Source of the DNA: JBBQBQ01 sp038317685
GTDB taxonomy: Bacteria > Desulfobacterota > Desulfuromonadia > Desulfuromonadales > DDH964
DNA length: 21,298 bases
Reading direction: 5' to 3'
NCBI GenBank assembly: GCA_038317685.1
Contig: JBBQBQ010000031.1
Coordinates: forward strand, 1-21,298
Shown here: positions 1-7,651 of the stretch, in pieces
How positions within the stretch are numbered: the first letter of the stretch is position 1
Layout: each line of letters begins with the position of its first letter
The notes under the pieces: model-generated
The model's database searches: none
What the model saw: the letters and a program-made list of their open reading frames with translations, nothing else
Told to the model about the DNA's origin: nothing
Made by a program: the position numbers and the translations under genes

Positions 1-153
1 CAGGATAGAAAACATTGTGACAATGACATTGATCGCCAGGTCGTTGCCATGAATCAGGGGCTGTCCGTAAATTGCTCCTGCTGCGCCGGCAAGGATGGAA
101 ACCCCGAAAAAGATGATACGCGGCCAAGCAAATTTTCTACTATCGGTAGCCAT
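1..153 (-). CDS. Putative membrane protein, 3' part outside window (partner of the upstream 311-aa protein)
   Basis: Only the first 51 codons are visible; the gene runs off the left edge. The ATG lies 3 nt after the stop of the preceding gene, with a GGAG about 11 nt upstream, so the two are translationally close. The visible protein starts with a short polar stretch (MATDSRKFAWPR). A hydrophobic helix follows at about residues 13-32 (IIFFGVSILAGAAGAIYG), then a short loop and the start of a second hydrophobic segment (INVIVTMFSIL). This suggests a multi-pass inner-membrane protein. I do not recognise the family. Its place as the last gene of a type I restriction-modification operon, paired with a soluble protein, suggests a defence role by inference only. 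Confidence 0.6.
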   Translation of the reverse strand, partial: MATDSRKFAWPRIIFFGVSILAGAAGAIYGQPLIHGNDLAINVIVTMFSIL

Positions 154-156
154 AGG

Positions 157-1092
157 CTATTGCTCCAACAATCCGCCGTCTCGCAATTCGTAATAGTACT
201 GCTCCAAAGCCCGCCAAGCATCACCACAAAAAACAGATTTGCCGTGCTTGGGTAGGGAGACCGTCTTTCTCAGGGTAATGTCGGTGCCCTTGATTTTCTC
301 GCCACCAAGAGTCTCGATGGTAAAGCCGTCGTCGCCATCCTCAATCATCTGGCTAGCCAAAGACTCAATGCTCTGCCTACCAATGGTGCTGTCTGTTCTG
401 CGACTGTCATACTTCAGTATGACATGTGCACTGAGGTTTTCCGCCCCTTCGAGCTCTGCGGCATCTTGGTCCTCCAAAATTAGGGCCTTGATTTCGTCCA
501 TCAGTTTGCCGCCGATCCTTTTCCTTACCGTGGTCCTCTCAAGATGATCCAGGGTTGCGTCAAATAATGTCGCATTGAGGTTGATCGACTTCACACCCTG
601 GCTCTGGATCAACCGCACCTTGTCTACATCGGCTTTCTTGGAAAGGGCGAACTTGGAGGCATTGGTGTCGATCTTTGCAGCATCGATGACCTCCACCATG
701 TAGCGCTCCGCCTTCTTCTCGTGGAGGTTGGACGAACAAAGCAGCACATGATTGCCCACGACCAAGGCCATGATATCTCCGTCCATGAACTCGCACTGGT
801 CGGGAGGAGGTGTGGTGGTGACATCAGCCGGTTGTGTGCCGGAGGTCATGGGAACAACAGAAGCATGCTCCCCAGGCGAGTACGCCGCGATGTGGAGGAA
901 AACGCCAAGCGATGCCTGGTTCTGATGCTTTCTGCATTCCAGAACAAGATGCCCAGGCATTGCCACCCGGCGCTGTGTAACGTCGGGCAACTTGGTGTGC
1001 GCCTCTGAAAGGTACTGTTCAAGAGTCTTTGCTACCGGAACAAAAAACTCAGCCTTGCGGTAACCCAATGTTTTTTTCTTTTCGTCGGACAC
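157..1092 (-). CDS. Unrecognised soluble protein (about 311 aa) in the type I RM operon
   Basis: I do not recognise this family. It is acidic to neutral, with no signal peptide or membrane helix. Visible blocks include DGDIMALVVGNHVLLCSS and, near the C-terminus, LEQYYYELRDGG. I chose the GTG at 1092-1090 (MSDEKKKTLGY...) because AAGGGGG sits 5 nt upstream. An in-frame TTG at 1119 would add 9 residues but has no such site. The gene follows hsdS by about 29 nt and precedes a membrane-protein gene by 3 nt, so it is probably co-transcribed with hsdRMS. Its base composition is more AT-rich than the housekeeping genes to the right, which fits acquisition by transfer. A soluble-plus-membrane pair inside an RM operon suggests an accessory anti-phage module, but nothing in the sequence proves an activity. 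Confidence 0.8.
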   Translation of the reverse strand: MSDEKKKTLGYRKAEFFVPVAKTLEQYLSEAHTKLPDVTQRRVAMPGHLVLECRKHQNQASLGVFLHIAAYSPGEHASVVPMTSGTQPADVTTTPPPDQCEFMDGDIMALVVGNHVLLCSSNLHEKKAERYMVEVIDAAKIDTNASKFALSKKADVDKVRLIQSQGVKSINLNATLFDATLDHLERTTVRKRIGGKLMDEIKALILEDQDAAELEGAENLSAHVILKYDSRRTDSTIGRQSIESLASQMIEDGDDGFTIETLGGEKIKGTDITLRKTVSLPKHGKSVFCGDAWRALEQYYYELRDGGLLEQ

Positions 1093-1121
1093 GATAACCC
1101 CCTTTGCAAAAGCGACCAAAA

Positions 1122-2309
1122 TTAACCAAAGTACTGTGCCATCAATGCCTGCAGGAAACTCTCGCTGGTTTTGCAGTGCGCACCCTGCTGCTTCGACATT
1201 GCCAGAACTGAATCAAGGTGAGACGAAAACGCTCGCTGCAAATCCATAGGAGGAATTGGCACAAGCAAAGTCATCAACTTCGCCTGCGAAATGTTGCGCA
1301 TGCTATCGCTGGTCCCAGTGGCGAGTCGCCCCAATTCCTGTCGAACATGCCGCGATTGGAGGAAATGCTGGATGTACGCAGGCGCAACAGGTGATGGTTC
1401 TTGCCATACAAATCGCCAAAGCTTGTCGGGGAGCAAAAGGTTTGCATAGTCTTCTTCGACCAGAGCTGTCGCGCCAACCAACTCCACCGTGTTTGCCCGT
1501 GAAAACAACAGGTCGCCCTTGCGCACGAAATGATTGACCGGTGGTGCATAGCCGTCGGGTGCAGGCTTGGCTTCGTCGGGGCGGAAATACCCGGATGTTA
1601 CCGCACTGATCTTGAGAATTCGGAATGGATTGGCCGTACTATCCTCGCCGGCCTGGAGATTTTTCCCTCCCTCGAACCCTGTTACAACCGCGCCCAAGGG
1701 GCGGACCTCCCACCCCTTCGGATTGGTCGCCGGGTCGCCGAACATGTCGACAAATAGGGCCGGGATCAGCTCCCGCGTCGTCTCCAGGGCCTGCTTCCGC
1801 AAGCGCCGGATGCTGTCCGCCCGCTTCAGGATGTCGACGATGCGGCGTTGTTCGTCGAGGGGAGGAAGAGGTATCCGAATATCACGAACCTGGCCATCAG
1901 TAACCGCAGGATAAAGAGCACCGCCAACGCCGCGTGAAAGGGATTCGACAAAACGACTGCTTGTTACAAAGAAAAACAGGTACTCAGTTAGGACTTCTCT
2001 TTTTGCCCTCAATACGCAAAAACCCGTGCTGCAGATTTGATCAGCCAGGCCCTCACCAACCAGTGCAACAGCGTTAAGGTTCGGTCTAGTTGTCGAAACG
2101 ATAACGTCATGTTCCTTGATTATTTTTCTTGCCCGGCTGGGAGCATCGGCCCCTATCAATTGCTTTGGCTCAACAATGGCCTTTTGTTTGTTGTCTACCG
2201 ACGATATGTCGACGTAGAAAAAAGGGACATCAGGACGGCTGCTGGGATTTCTGGTTCCCGGTCTTGCTTCCGTAACATCACCAAGAGTGACAATAGGCCA
2301 TTGACTCAC
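1122..2309 (-). CDS. hsdS: Type I restriction enzyme specificity subunit HsdS
   Basis: This is the DNA-recognition subunit of a type I restriction-modification complex (M2S methylase, R2M2S nuclease). At 395 aa it has the usual length and layout. Target-recognition domain 1 covers about residues 1-145. The first conserved helical spacer starts at PLPPLDEQRRIVDILKRAD (148-166). The phrase MFGDPATNPKGW (189-200) then leads into domain 2 (about 201-345), and a second conserved spacer begins at PIPPMDLQRAF (351-361). It starts with GTG, overlapping the hsdM stop by 4 nt (GTGA), so translation is coupled. The part encoding domain 1 (about 1880-2290) is visibly more AT-rich than hsdM, as expected if recognition domains are exchanged by recombination. 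The target sequence cannot be read from the protein. Confidence 0.95.
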   Translation of the reverse strand: MSQWPIVTLGDVTEARPGTRNPSSRPDVPFFYVDISSVDNKQKAIVEPKQLIGADAPSRARKIIKEHDVIVSTTRPNLNAVALVGEGLADQICSTGFCVLRAKREVLTEYLFFFVTSSRFVESLSRGVGGALYPAVTDGQVRDIRIPLPPLDEQRRIVDILKRADSIRRLRKQALETTRELIPALFVDMFGDPATNPKGWEVRPLGAVVTGFEGGKNLQAGEDSTANPFRILKISAVTSGYFRPDEAKPAPDGYAPPVNHFVRKGDLLFSRANTVELVGATALVEEDYANLLLPDKLWRFVWQEPSPVAPAYIQHFLQSRHVRQELGRLATGTSDSMRNISQAKLMTLLVPIPPMDLQRAFSSHLDSVLAMSKQQGAHCKTSESFLQALMAQYFG

Positions 2310-3964
2310 GCCCGCCCCTCCTGGAGAGCATCCCGCAATCCATCCATCTCTTCCAAAATCTCCCGCTCAATCGCCGCCAGCTCGTCCAGCAACTCCAGTG
2401 GGCTGCGATGTTCGACCTGCGCCTGCGACAGCGGCCGGTAACGGCTGGCCGACAGGTTGCAGTCGTTGGCGCGGACCGTGTCGGCGGTGGCGAACCACCA
2501 CTGTTCCCCCCAGACCGCCACCGGGTCGCGCCCCTGCCACGCCTGCCAGTTCTGCTCCCGCTGCTGGTAGGCCGTCACCAGCCCCGGCAGGTCGTCCCGT
2601 TCGATCGGCGCGGTGTGCTGGGCATCAAGCTTGTAACCGTCGTTGTCGGCGTGCAGGAACAGCACCTGCTCGGTCTTGCCCCCCTTGCGGAAGACCAGCA
2701 CCGACGTCTTGACCCCGGAGTATGGCTGGAACACCCCGCCCGGCAGCGACAGTACCGCCTCGACGGTGTTGTTCTCCAGCAGCTGGCGGCGCAGCTCCTT
2801 GTGCGCCCCGGTGGAGCCGAACAGCACCCCTTCGGGAACGACCACCGCGCAGCGGCCGCCCTCACCCCCAGCCCTTCTCCCAGAGGGCGAGGGGAGCCGG
2901 AGGCTGTCGACCATGTAGCGCAGGAACAGGAGCTCTGTCGCCGTGGTGGTACCGACCTTGACGTCGTCGACAATGCGGTCCTTGTCGACCCGGCCGGAAA
3001 ACGGGGGGTTGGCCAGCACCACCTTGTAGCCATCCAGGGGAAGGCCGCGCTCCTGCTTCTGCTGCACGTCGAGGGTAGTGGTCAGCACGTTGCGGCGGCG
3101 GATGGTGACGTGCGGCAGGCCGCGCAGGGTCAGGTTCATCGTCGCAAGGCGGACCATCTTCGGGTCGACGTCGTTGCCGTAGAAGGTGTGACGCGCCAGC
3201 ACTTCCCACTTGGCCGCGGAGAGCATGTCGCCGGGACCGCGCGGCACCGGCTTGCCGTCGACCTCGACCGCTTCGACCGCCCCCGCCGAGCTGTTTTGCA
3301 GGCGCATGTGGTCGTAGGCGGCAACGAGGAAGCCGGCGGTGCCGGCCGCCGGGTCGTAGACCGACTCGCCGACCTGCGGGTCGAGGATGCGGACCATCGC
3401 CCGGATGACGTGGCGGGGGGTGCGGAACTGGCCCAGCTCACCTGCCTGACTGATCTGCTTAAGGACGTGCTCGAACAGGTCGCCCTTGGTGTCGGCATCG
3501 GCCTGGTCAAGGCGCAGCTCGTCGACCAGCCCGACCACCTGCGTCAGCACCGTCGGATCGTCGATGCCGAGTCGCGCCCCGTCCATGAAGTTGTAGGCCG
3601 AACGGCTGGCCACCTCAGAGTAGAAGGCAAAGACCTCGTCACGGACGAAGCGCACCAGTCCTTCACCGGTCATCCCTCTGGCCCAGACTGACCAGCGCAG
3701 CCGGTCGGCGGGAATGGTCTTCTGCCCCTCAACCGGAGCATTCAACGGGTTGCGCAGGGTCCAGTCGCCGGAGAAGACGCTTTCATGCTGCTGCTTGGAG
3801 ATACGGGCGCGGGCGGCGTTGTCGCGTTCAAGCCCTTCGGAGAGATAGAAGTAGAACAAAAACGCCAGCTGCTCGGCGTTGGACATGGGATCGGGGTAAC
3901 CGCCACCGTAGAGGTAATTGCGGATCTGATCGACCTTCTGGCGAAGTTCGGGGGTAAAGGGCAT
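2306..3964 (-). CDS. hsdM: Type I restriction-modification methyltransferase subunit HsdM
   Basis: This N6-adenine DNA methyltransferase uses S-adenosylmethionine and works with HsdS. It is 552 aa. The N-terminal HsdM helical domain covers about residues 5-150. GQFRTPRHVIRAMV (178-191) leads into motif I, DPAAGTAGFL (204-213), which binds AdoMet. Catalytic motif IV is NPPF (319-322). The AGGAG site lies in the end of hsdR, about 10 nt before the ATG; the intergenic gap is 12 nt. The oddity is residues about 357-370 (LPSPSGRRAGGEGG), which sit between SLR and RCAVVVPEGVLFG. They are encoded by a GC-rich palindromic repeat and look like an in-frame insertion into an otherwise standard HsdM. The reading frame is intact. 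Confidence 0.95.
   Translation of the reverse strand: MPFTPELRQKVDQIRNYLYGGGYPDPMSNAEQLAFLFYFYLSEGLERDNAARARISKQQHESVFSGDWTLRNPLNAPVEGQKTIPADRLRWSVWARGMTGEGLVRFVRDEVFAFYSEVASRSAYNFMDGARLGIDDPTVLTQVVGLVDELRLDQADADTKGDLFEHVLKQISQAGELGQFRTPRHVIRAMVRILDPQVGESVYDPAAGTAGFLVAAYDHMRLQNSSAGAVEAVEVDGKPVPRGPGDMLSAAKWEVLARHTFYGNDVDPKMVRLATMNLTLRGLPHVTIRRRNVLTTTLDVQQKQERGLPLDGYKVVLANPPFSGRVDKDRIVDDVKVGTTTATELLFLRYMVDSLRLPSPSGRRAGGEGGRCAVVVPEGVLFGSTGAHKELRRQLLENNTVEAVLSLPGGVFQPYSGVKTSVLVFRKGGKTEQVLFLHADNDGYKLDAQHTAPIERDDLPGLVTAYQQREQNWQAWQGRDPVAVWGEQWWFATADTVRANDCNLSASRYRPLSQAQVEHRSPLELLDELAAIEREILEEMDGLRDALQEGRA
2859..2897. repeat. GC-rich palindromic repeat inserted in frame within hsdM
   Basis: The plus strand reads CCCTCACCCCCAGCCC and continues into a hairpin made of CCCTTCTCCC, the spacer AGA, and GGGCGAGGGG. 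The two 10-base arms match at 8 of 10 positions. This resembles the dispersed intergenic palindromes of many proteobacterial genomes, which often translate to strings like PSPSGRRAGGEG. Its length of about 38-39 bp keeps the hsdM frame open. No second copy is present in this window, so its dispersed nature is inferred from its form. Confidence 0.6.
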
Positions 3965-3976
3965 GCGCTGAAACTC

Positions 3977-6115
3977 CTAGCGGGATTGGCGGTCGTGGGC
4001 GGTCGCCCCGGCGCCCTCGTCCTCGGCGAAGACCGCCCGATTGAGGTTTTCGAGCACGGCGGCCAGACGCTCCTCGTTACCGAAGGTCGCCACGGCGCGT
4101 TGCAGGCCGCCGATATGGCTGAACGGGGGAACCATGAAATGGTCGGAGGTGAAGCCGTCGAGGCGGCCGGCGTTGGCCTTCAGGTACTCACCGATGGTGC
4201 GCAGGAACCGCACCTGCTCCGAATGGAATTCGGTCTGCTCCGCCAGCCACGCCTCGAAGCGGGTCGCCGTCTGTGCCTGTGCCTGCGCGTCGGCATCGAC
4301 GAAGACGAAGTTGCCGTTCTCGTCGATGGTCACCCACTCGCGGGTGGTCGGGTCGATGTGGTCGTCGATGTCCAGGGTCAGCAGGTTGCGCGGGTTCGGC
4401 TTGTACTTTCCTCTCTCCCGGATAACTCCGCCCTCGGCTGTTGTCTCGTCATCGTCGTGGTAGTCGGTGACCCCGACGAAGTCGAACAGGGTGAAGCGGT
4501 GCTTGCCGGGAGCCTTGCGGGTTCCCCGGCCGCGCATCTGCCGGTAGAGCACCACCGAGCGGGTGAAGCGGGCCATGACCAGGCTGACTACCTCGGGGGC
4601 GTCAAACCCGGTGTCGAGCATGTTGACCGAGACCAGAATCTTCGGGAACGGTTCCTTCTTGAAGCGCTTGATTTTGGTCGCGGCGTCGAGGGTGTCGTCC
4701 TTGCCGAACCCGGAGACCACGAAGTCGGCGTAGCGGATCCCGGGAGAGGGCTTCTCGTGGGCGAACGCATCATCGAACATCAGGGCCAGCGTCTCGGCAT
4801 GACGTTTGGTGACGGCGAAGACGATGGTCTTGCCGGGGGCTGGGTAGCGCATCACCCCCTTCTTGTCCTGGTAGCCCTTGGCGAGCACGTCGCGGTACTC
4901 GCGGACGATCGCCCGGTTGCGCTCGGGGATCGTAAAGCGCCGCTCCAGGGCGTTGGGGTCGACCTTGACCGTGTCGCTGTTGGCAAACAATTGCTCGAAC
5001 TCGGTGCGGTCCTTGGGCGACATGGCCGTCCAGTCGAGCTCGGACTTCTTGACCTTGAAACCATCGGATGCAGCCGTCTTGACCGTCTTCGCCTTGTAGA
5101 TCTGGTAGGGGACCAGGTGGCCCTCGTCGACCGCCTTTTTTAGGGTGTAGCGGTAGGTCGGCTTGTCCACCTCGAAGAAGCGCAGGGTATCGCGGACGAA
5201 CAGCTGGTCCTCGTCGTCGCCGGTCTCGATCTCGCTGGTAAAGGGGGTGGCGGTCAGGCCTACCTGCACGCCGTCGAAGTATTTGAGGATGCCGCTCCAC
5301 TTGCCGTAGATACTGCGGTGGCACTCGTCGGTGACGATCAGGTCGAAGTACCCGGACGAGTAGTCGCGGTAGATGTTGGTCATCGACTGCAGGGTGGTGA
5401 CGGTGATCAGCTTTTCGTCCTGGAAGCGCCGGCCGGTGCGCAGGACGTAGCAGGGGTAATCGGGCAGGTGCTCGGCAAAGGCGTCCTCGGTCTGTTTGGC
5501 GAGGGTGATTCGGTCGACCAGAAACAGCACGCGGGTGACGGCATTGGCCTCGAACAGGCGCTTGAAGAAAGCGGCGGCGGTGCGGGTCTTACCGGTCCCG
5601 GTCGCCATCTCGACCAGCAACTTGCGCCGCCCGGTCGCCATCTCTTTGCACAGGGTGTCGATGCACTCGTGCTGGTAGTCGCGCTCGACGATCCGCTTGT
5701 CAATCGGCTTGGTCAGGGGATCGACCCGCAGCTTGCGGCAGGCCAGCCGGCGCTCAAGGTCGACCTGGCTGAAGAAACTGGCTACGGGGTGGGGAAAGGC
5801 CTCGGCCTGATAGTCCCAGAACAGGATCTGTTCACCGTCGGCGAGAAAGACATAGGGGACGTTATCGAGCTGGACAGCGTAGTCTCTGGCCTGTTTGGCG
5901 GCGGCCTGCAACGTCTGACCGGGGCGTTTAGCCTCGACGACGGCGGCCGAGCGGCCGTGGCGGTCGCACAGCACGTAGTCGGCAAAGGTGCCGTCCGGCA
6001 GCGGGTACTCGTAGCGGACGCTGACGCCGTCGGTCAGCTTCCAGCCGACCTCCTTCAGTTGCGCGTCGATCTCGACCCGCGCAAACGCCTCCTTCTTTTT
6101 CCCCGGTCCCGCCAT
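3977..6115 (-). CDS. hsdR: Type I restriction enzyme endonuclease/translocase subunit HsdR
   Basis: This is the ATP-dependent translocating nuclease subunit of the type I complex. From ATG 6115 (MAGPGKKKEAFARVEIDAQL) it is 712 aa, at the compact (EcoEI-like) end of the family. The N-terminal PD-(D/E)xK nuclease shows D46 and E61-A-K63 (VVEAKRP). The SF2 motor follows: Walker A ATGTGKT (171-177), DECH (263-266), TATP (288-291), a motif V-like MLDTGFDAP (499-507), and motif VI QMRGRGTR (526-533). The frame stays open upstream to 6604, but those 163 codons are low-complexity and cross phage debris, so they are not coding. A G-rich run 6 nt before this ATG may serve as ribosome site. hsdM follows after 12 nt, so this is the first gene of the operon. 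I see no clear promoter. Confidence 0.95.
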   Translation of the reverse strand: MAGPGKKKEAFARVEIDAQLKEVGWKLTDGVSVRYEYPLPDGTFADYVLCDRHGRSAAVVEAKRPGQTLQAAAKQARDYAVQLDNVPYVFLADGEQILFWDYQAEAFPHPVASFFSQVDLERRLACRKLRVDPLTKPIDKRIVERDYQHECIDTLCKEMATGRRKLLVEMATGTGKTRTAAAFFKRLFEANAVTRVLFLVDRITLAKQTEDAFAEHLPDYPCYVLRTGRRFQDEKLITVTTLQSMTNIYRDYSSGYFDLIVTDECHRSIYGKWSGILKYFDGVQVGLTATPFTSEIETGDDEDQLFVRDTLRFFEVDKPTYRYTLKKAVDEGHLVPYQIYKAKTVKTAASDGFKVKKSELDWTAMSPKDRTEFEQLFANSDTVKVDPNALERRFTIPERNRAIVREYRDVLAKGYQDKKGVMRYPAPGKTIVFAVTKRHAETLALMFDDAFAHEKPSPGIRYADFVVSGFGKDDTLDAATKIKRFKKEPFPKILVSVNMLDTGFDAPEVVSLVMARFTRSVVLYRQMRGRGTRKAPGKHRFTLFDFVGVTDYHDDDETTAEGGVIRERGKYKPNPRNLLTLDIDDHIDPTTREWVTIDENGNFVFVDADAQAQAQTATRFEAWLAEQTEFHSEQVRFLRTIGEYLKANAGRLDGFTSDHFMVPPFSHIGGLQRAVATFGNEERLAAVLENLNRAVFAEDEGAGATAHDRQSR

Positions 6116-6191
6116 CGCATGCCCCCAAAAGGTCCAGTAAAAACATGGAATTTTGCCAACGAAAGTAGCATTTTTCGACGGGCTAAAGAAG

Positions 6192-6209
6192 AAAAAAGGG
6201 CCGCGGCCC
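6192..6209 (-). terminator. Possible weak terminator upstream of hsdR
   Basis: On the minus strand the palindrome GGGCCGCGGCCC (6209-6198) is followed directly by six T residues (6197-6192). With a four-base loop the stem is only four GC pairs, so this would be a weak factor-independent terminator. It could insulate hsdR from upstream minus-strand transcription. Confidence 0.3.
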
Positions 6210-6302
6210 CGGTGACGGGCGATTACTGGCCGGCAGCCACCGAGGTCGATAACCCCAAAATGGCGATGCCACACCCCGCGTTGCCTCCCCGCGGCGACGC
6301 TG

Positions 6303-6486
6303 TTGCCCAAAGGTCGCGACGCTGAGTTTTTCCTGAACCCCTTCATGGCCAGGTTCGGCGCGACAGCGGGGGAGACGGTGCCCTTTGTTGACGTGACCGG
6401 CACCGAGCTGGAAATTTCCGACAAGCTGTTTCTTGATAAAAATGGGCGACTGAAAATGACCAAGCGCGGCCGCGAACGCGACATGA
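6303..6486 (+). pseudogene. Remnant of a Mu gpF-like/PBECR phage head morphogenesis protein
   Basis: The plus-strand frame from about 6322 to 6486 reads FFLNPFMARFGATAGETVPF followed by VDVTGTELEISDKLFLDKNG and RLKMTKRGRERD. This matches my memory of the PBECR-type domain at the end of Mu gpF-like minor head proteins: FLxxFGA, a pv-F-DVTG block, IS..LF.D..G..K..KRGR. The family normally continues with LLA..I..PDEIW; here the frame instead runs into a GC hairpin after RERDM. Upstream, a different frame (about 6180-6322) carries a possible preceding piece ending PHPALPPRGDAVAQ, so a frameshift is likely too. No start codon with a ribosome site is visible. It is best read as the eroded edge of a prophage next to the restriction island. 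The rest of 6116-6600 shows no other gene. Confidence 0.5.
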
Positions 6487-6488
6487 AT

Positions 6489-6511
6489 AAGGGGCGGACG
6501 GCCCGCCCCTT
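6489..6511. terminator. Perfect 9-bp GC hairpin downstream of znuA
   Basis: AAGGGGCGG (6489-6497), loop ACGGC, then CCGCCCCTT (6503-6511) form a perfect nine-pair stem. It lies 90 bp beyond the znuA stop on the minus strand. There is no T-tract on either side, so intrinsic termination is uncertain. It could be a transcript-end hairpin or a scar of the neighbouring phage-remnant breakpoint. Confidence 0.4.
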
Positions 6512-6600
6512 ACCTCCCGCATGTCCTATGTGACCGGCCTTCGGTGCGGCATGCGATGGAGGCGTTTCCGAACCCACTTTAGCGCGACCGCAAGGGACAT

Positions 6601-7575
6601 TCAACGGTGATGCTTGCCAACAGGTTTTCCTTGGGCAGTACCCAGCAGGCAGCCCCGCAAGCCCCCGGCAAGATTCTCCAACAGCTGGAAATAAGCGTCG
6701 GGGCCAGGCGTCAGAGCGGCCCCTTCCGGGTCGAGAATGCCGCTCCGGGCGCCGGTTCCCTCGGTCAGGAGGATCGCCAGTTTCGGTTCGAACTGGGGTT
6801 CGGTAAAGACGCAGCGGGCGCCGGTCTGTATGATCTTGTCCCGGATTTCCGTCAGACGACGGGCTCCCGGAGGACGATCGGGGCTGACGGTGATGGACCC
6901 GAGCGGGGTCAGGCCGTAGCGGTGCTCCAGATAGGGGTAGGCGTCGTGGAAGACCACGTAGGGAAGGCCGGCGACGGGGCGAAGGTCCTCCCGCAGGCGG
7001 GCGTCGAGGTCGACCAGGCGCTGATCGAGATTTTTGGCGTTACTCCGGTAGCGCGCGGCCCGGAGTGGGTCGAGGGCCGCCAGCTTTTCGGCGACGGCGG
7101 CGACGATCGCCCGGGCGTTCTGCGGATCGAGCCAGAGATGAAGGTTGGTTTCGGCGTGGTCGTGGCCGCTGTTAACTTCAGCCGAGTGCTGATGGGCTTC
7201 CCAGACCCCGCCCTCCCGGGCCGCCAACAGGGTTATCCCCGGGGCTTGGTCGAGGGACAGGAGTTCGGCATCTTTCGCCAGATTGGCGAGGGGCCGGGTC
7301 AAGAAAGTCTCGAAGTCCGCGCCGACCCTGACGATCAGGTCGGCCTGTGCCAGCATTCGGGCCCCGGAAGGGTGCAAGGTGAAGGTGTGCGGCGAGGCCG
7401 ATCCCTGGATCAGCAGGTCCGGAACTCCGACCCCGGCCATGACCCCGGCGACCAGGGAATGAACCGGTTTGATCGTCACCACCACCCTCGGTGCCTCAGC
7501 CGCGCGGCTGGTGGTGACGAGGAGCAGGCCCAGGACCGCCAGCAGGGCGAGAAAGGATCGGGTGTGGACCTTCAT
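6601..7575 (-). CDS. znuA: Zinc ABC transporter substrate-binding protein ZnuA
   Basis: This periplasmic cluster A-I metal-binding protein delivers Zn(II) to the ZnuBC permease. It is 324 aa with a clear signal peptide (MKVHTRSFLALLAVLGLLLV, likely cleavage after the SRA at about 23-25). Expected metal ligands are visible: H39 (KPVHSLVAGV), H146 (NLHLWLDP), H210 (VFHDAYPY) and an acidic residue near D282. H63 (SPHTF) is also conserved in the family. A short His-rich loop (about 127-140: EAHQHSAEVNSGHDH) lies before the second ligand. A His-rich loop there is typical of zinc rather than manganese binders, though it is short here. GGAGG sits 6 nt before the ATG. The gene is divergent from zur-znuC-znuB, so both units probably answer to the same regulator. 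Confidence 0.93.
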   Translation of the reverse strand: MKVHTRSFLALLAVLGLLLVTTSRAAEAPRVVVTIKPVHSLVAGVMAGVGVPDLLIQGSASPHTFTLHPSGARMLAQADLIVRVGADFETFLTRPLANLAKDAELLSLDQAPGITLLAAREGGVWEAHQHSAEVNSGHDHAETNLHLWLDPQNARAIVAAVAEKLAALDPLRAARYRSNAKNLDQRLVDLDARLREDLRPVAGLPYVVFHDAYPYLEHRYGLTPLGSITVSPDRPPGARRLTEIRDKIIQTGARCVFTEPQFEPKLAILLTEGTGARSGILDPEGAALTPGPDAYFQLLENLAGGLRGCLLGTAQGKPVGKHHR

Positions 7576-7606
7576 GGGGAGCCTCCGGAAGAAGATGGTG
7601 TGCCGC

Positions 7607-7632
7607 TTATATTATGTTATATTGTTGCAAAA
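7607..7632. promoter_or_regulatory. AT-rich divergent control region with a candidate Zur box
   Basis: Between the divergent znuA and zur genes (77 bp) is an AT-rich block with two direct TTATATT repeats (7607-7613 and 7617-7623), 10 bp apart. ATGTTATA (7614-7621) equals one half of the gammaproteobacterial Zur consensus (ATGTTATA-n-TATAACAT). The other half is degenerate (TGTTGCAAA). Either repeat could provide a -10 element (TATATT) for zur, and the opposite strand offers AT-rich -10 matches for znuA. The assignment to Zur is inferred from gene context. Confidence 0.4.
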
Positions 7633-7651
7633 TCAAGGAGGCATTCGCGCT

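Noticed and set aside
1..1092. Naming the pair after hsdS as the Kiwa system (KwaA/KwaB)
   Set aside because: Only the soluble-plus-membrane layout is shared. The gene order is reversed, and I see no KwaB (DUF4868) features in the soluble protein.
2408..3691. Long plus-strand open frame of 427 codons opposite hsdM
   Set aside because: It is antisense to a well-supported hsdM, has the His/Val/Arg/Gly-rich bias of a GC-rich shadow, and shows no family motif.
3785..6325. Plus-strand open frames of 452 and 335 codons opposite hsdR
   Set aside because: They are shadows of hsdR; the residues are low-complexity and no ribosome site or domain is visible.
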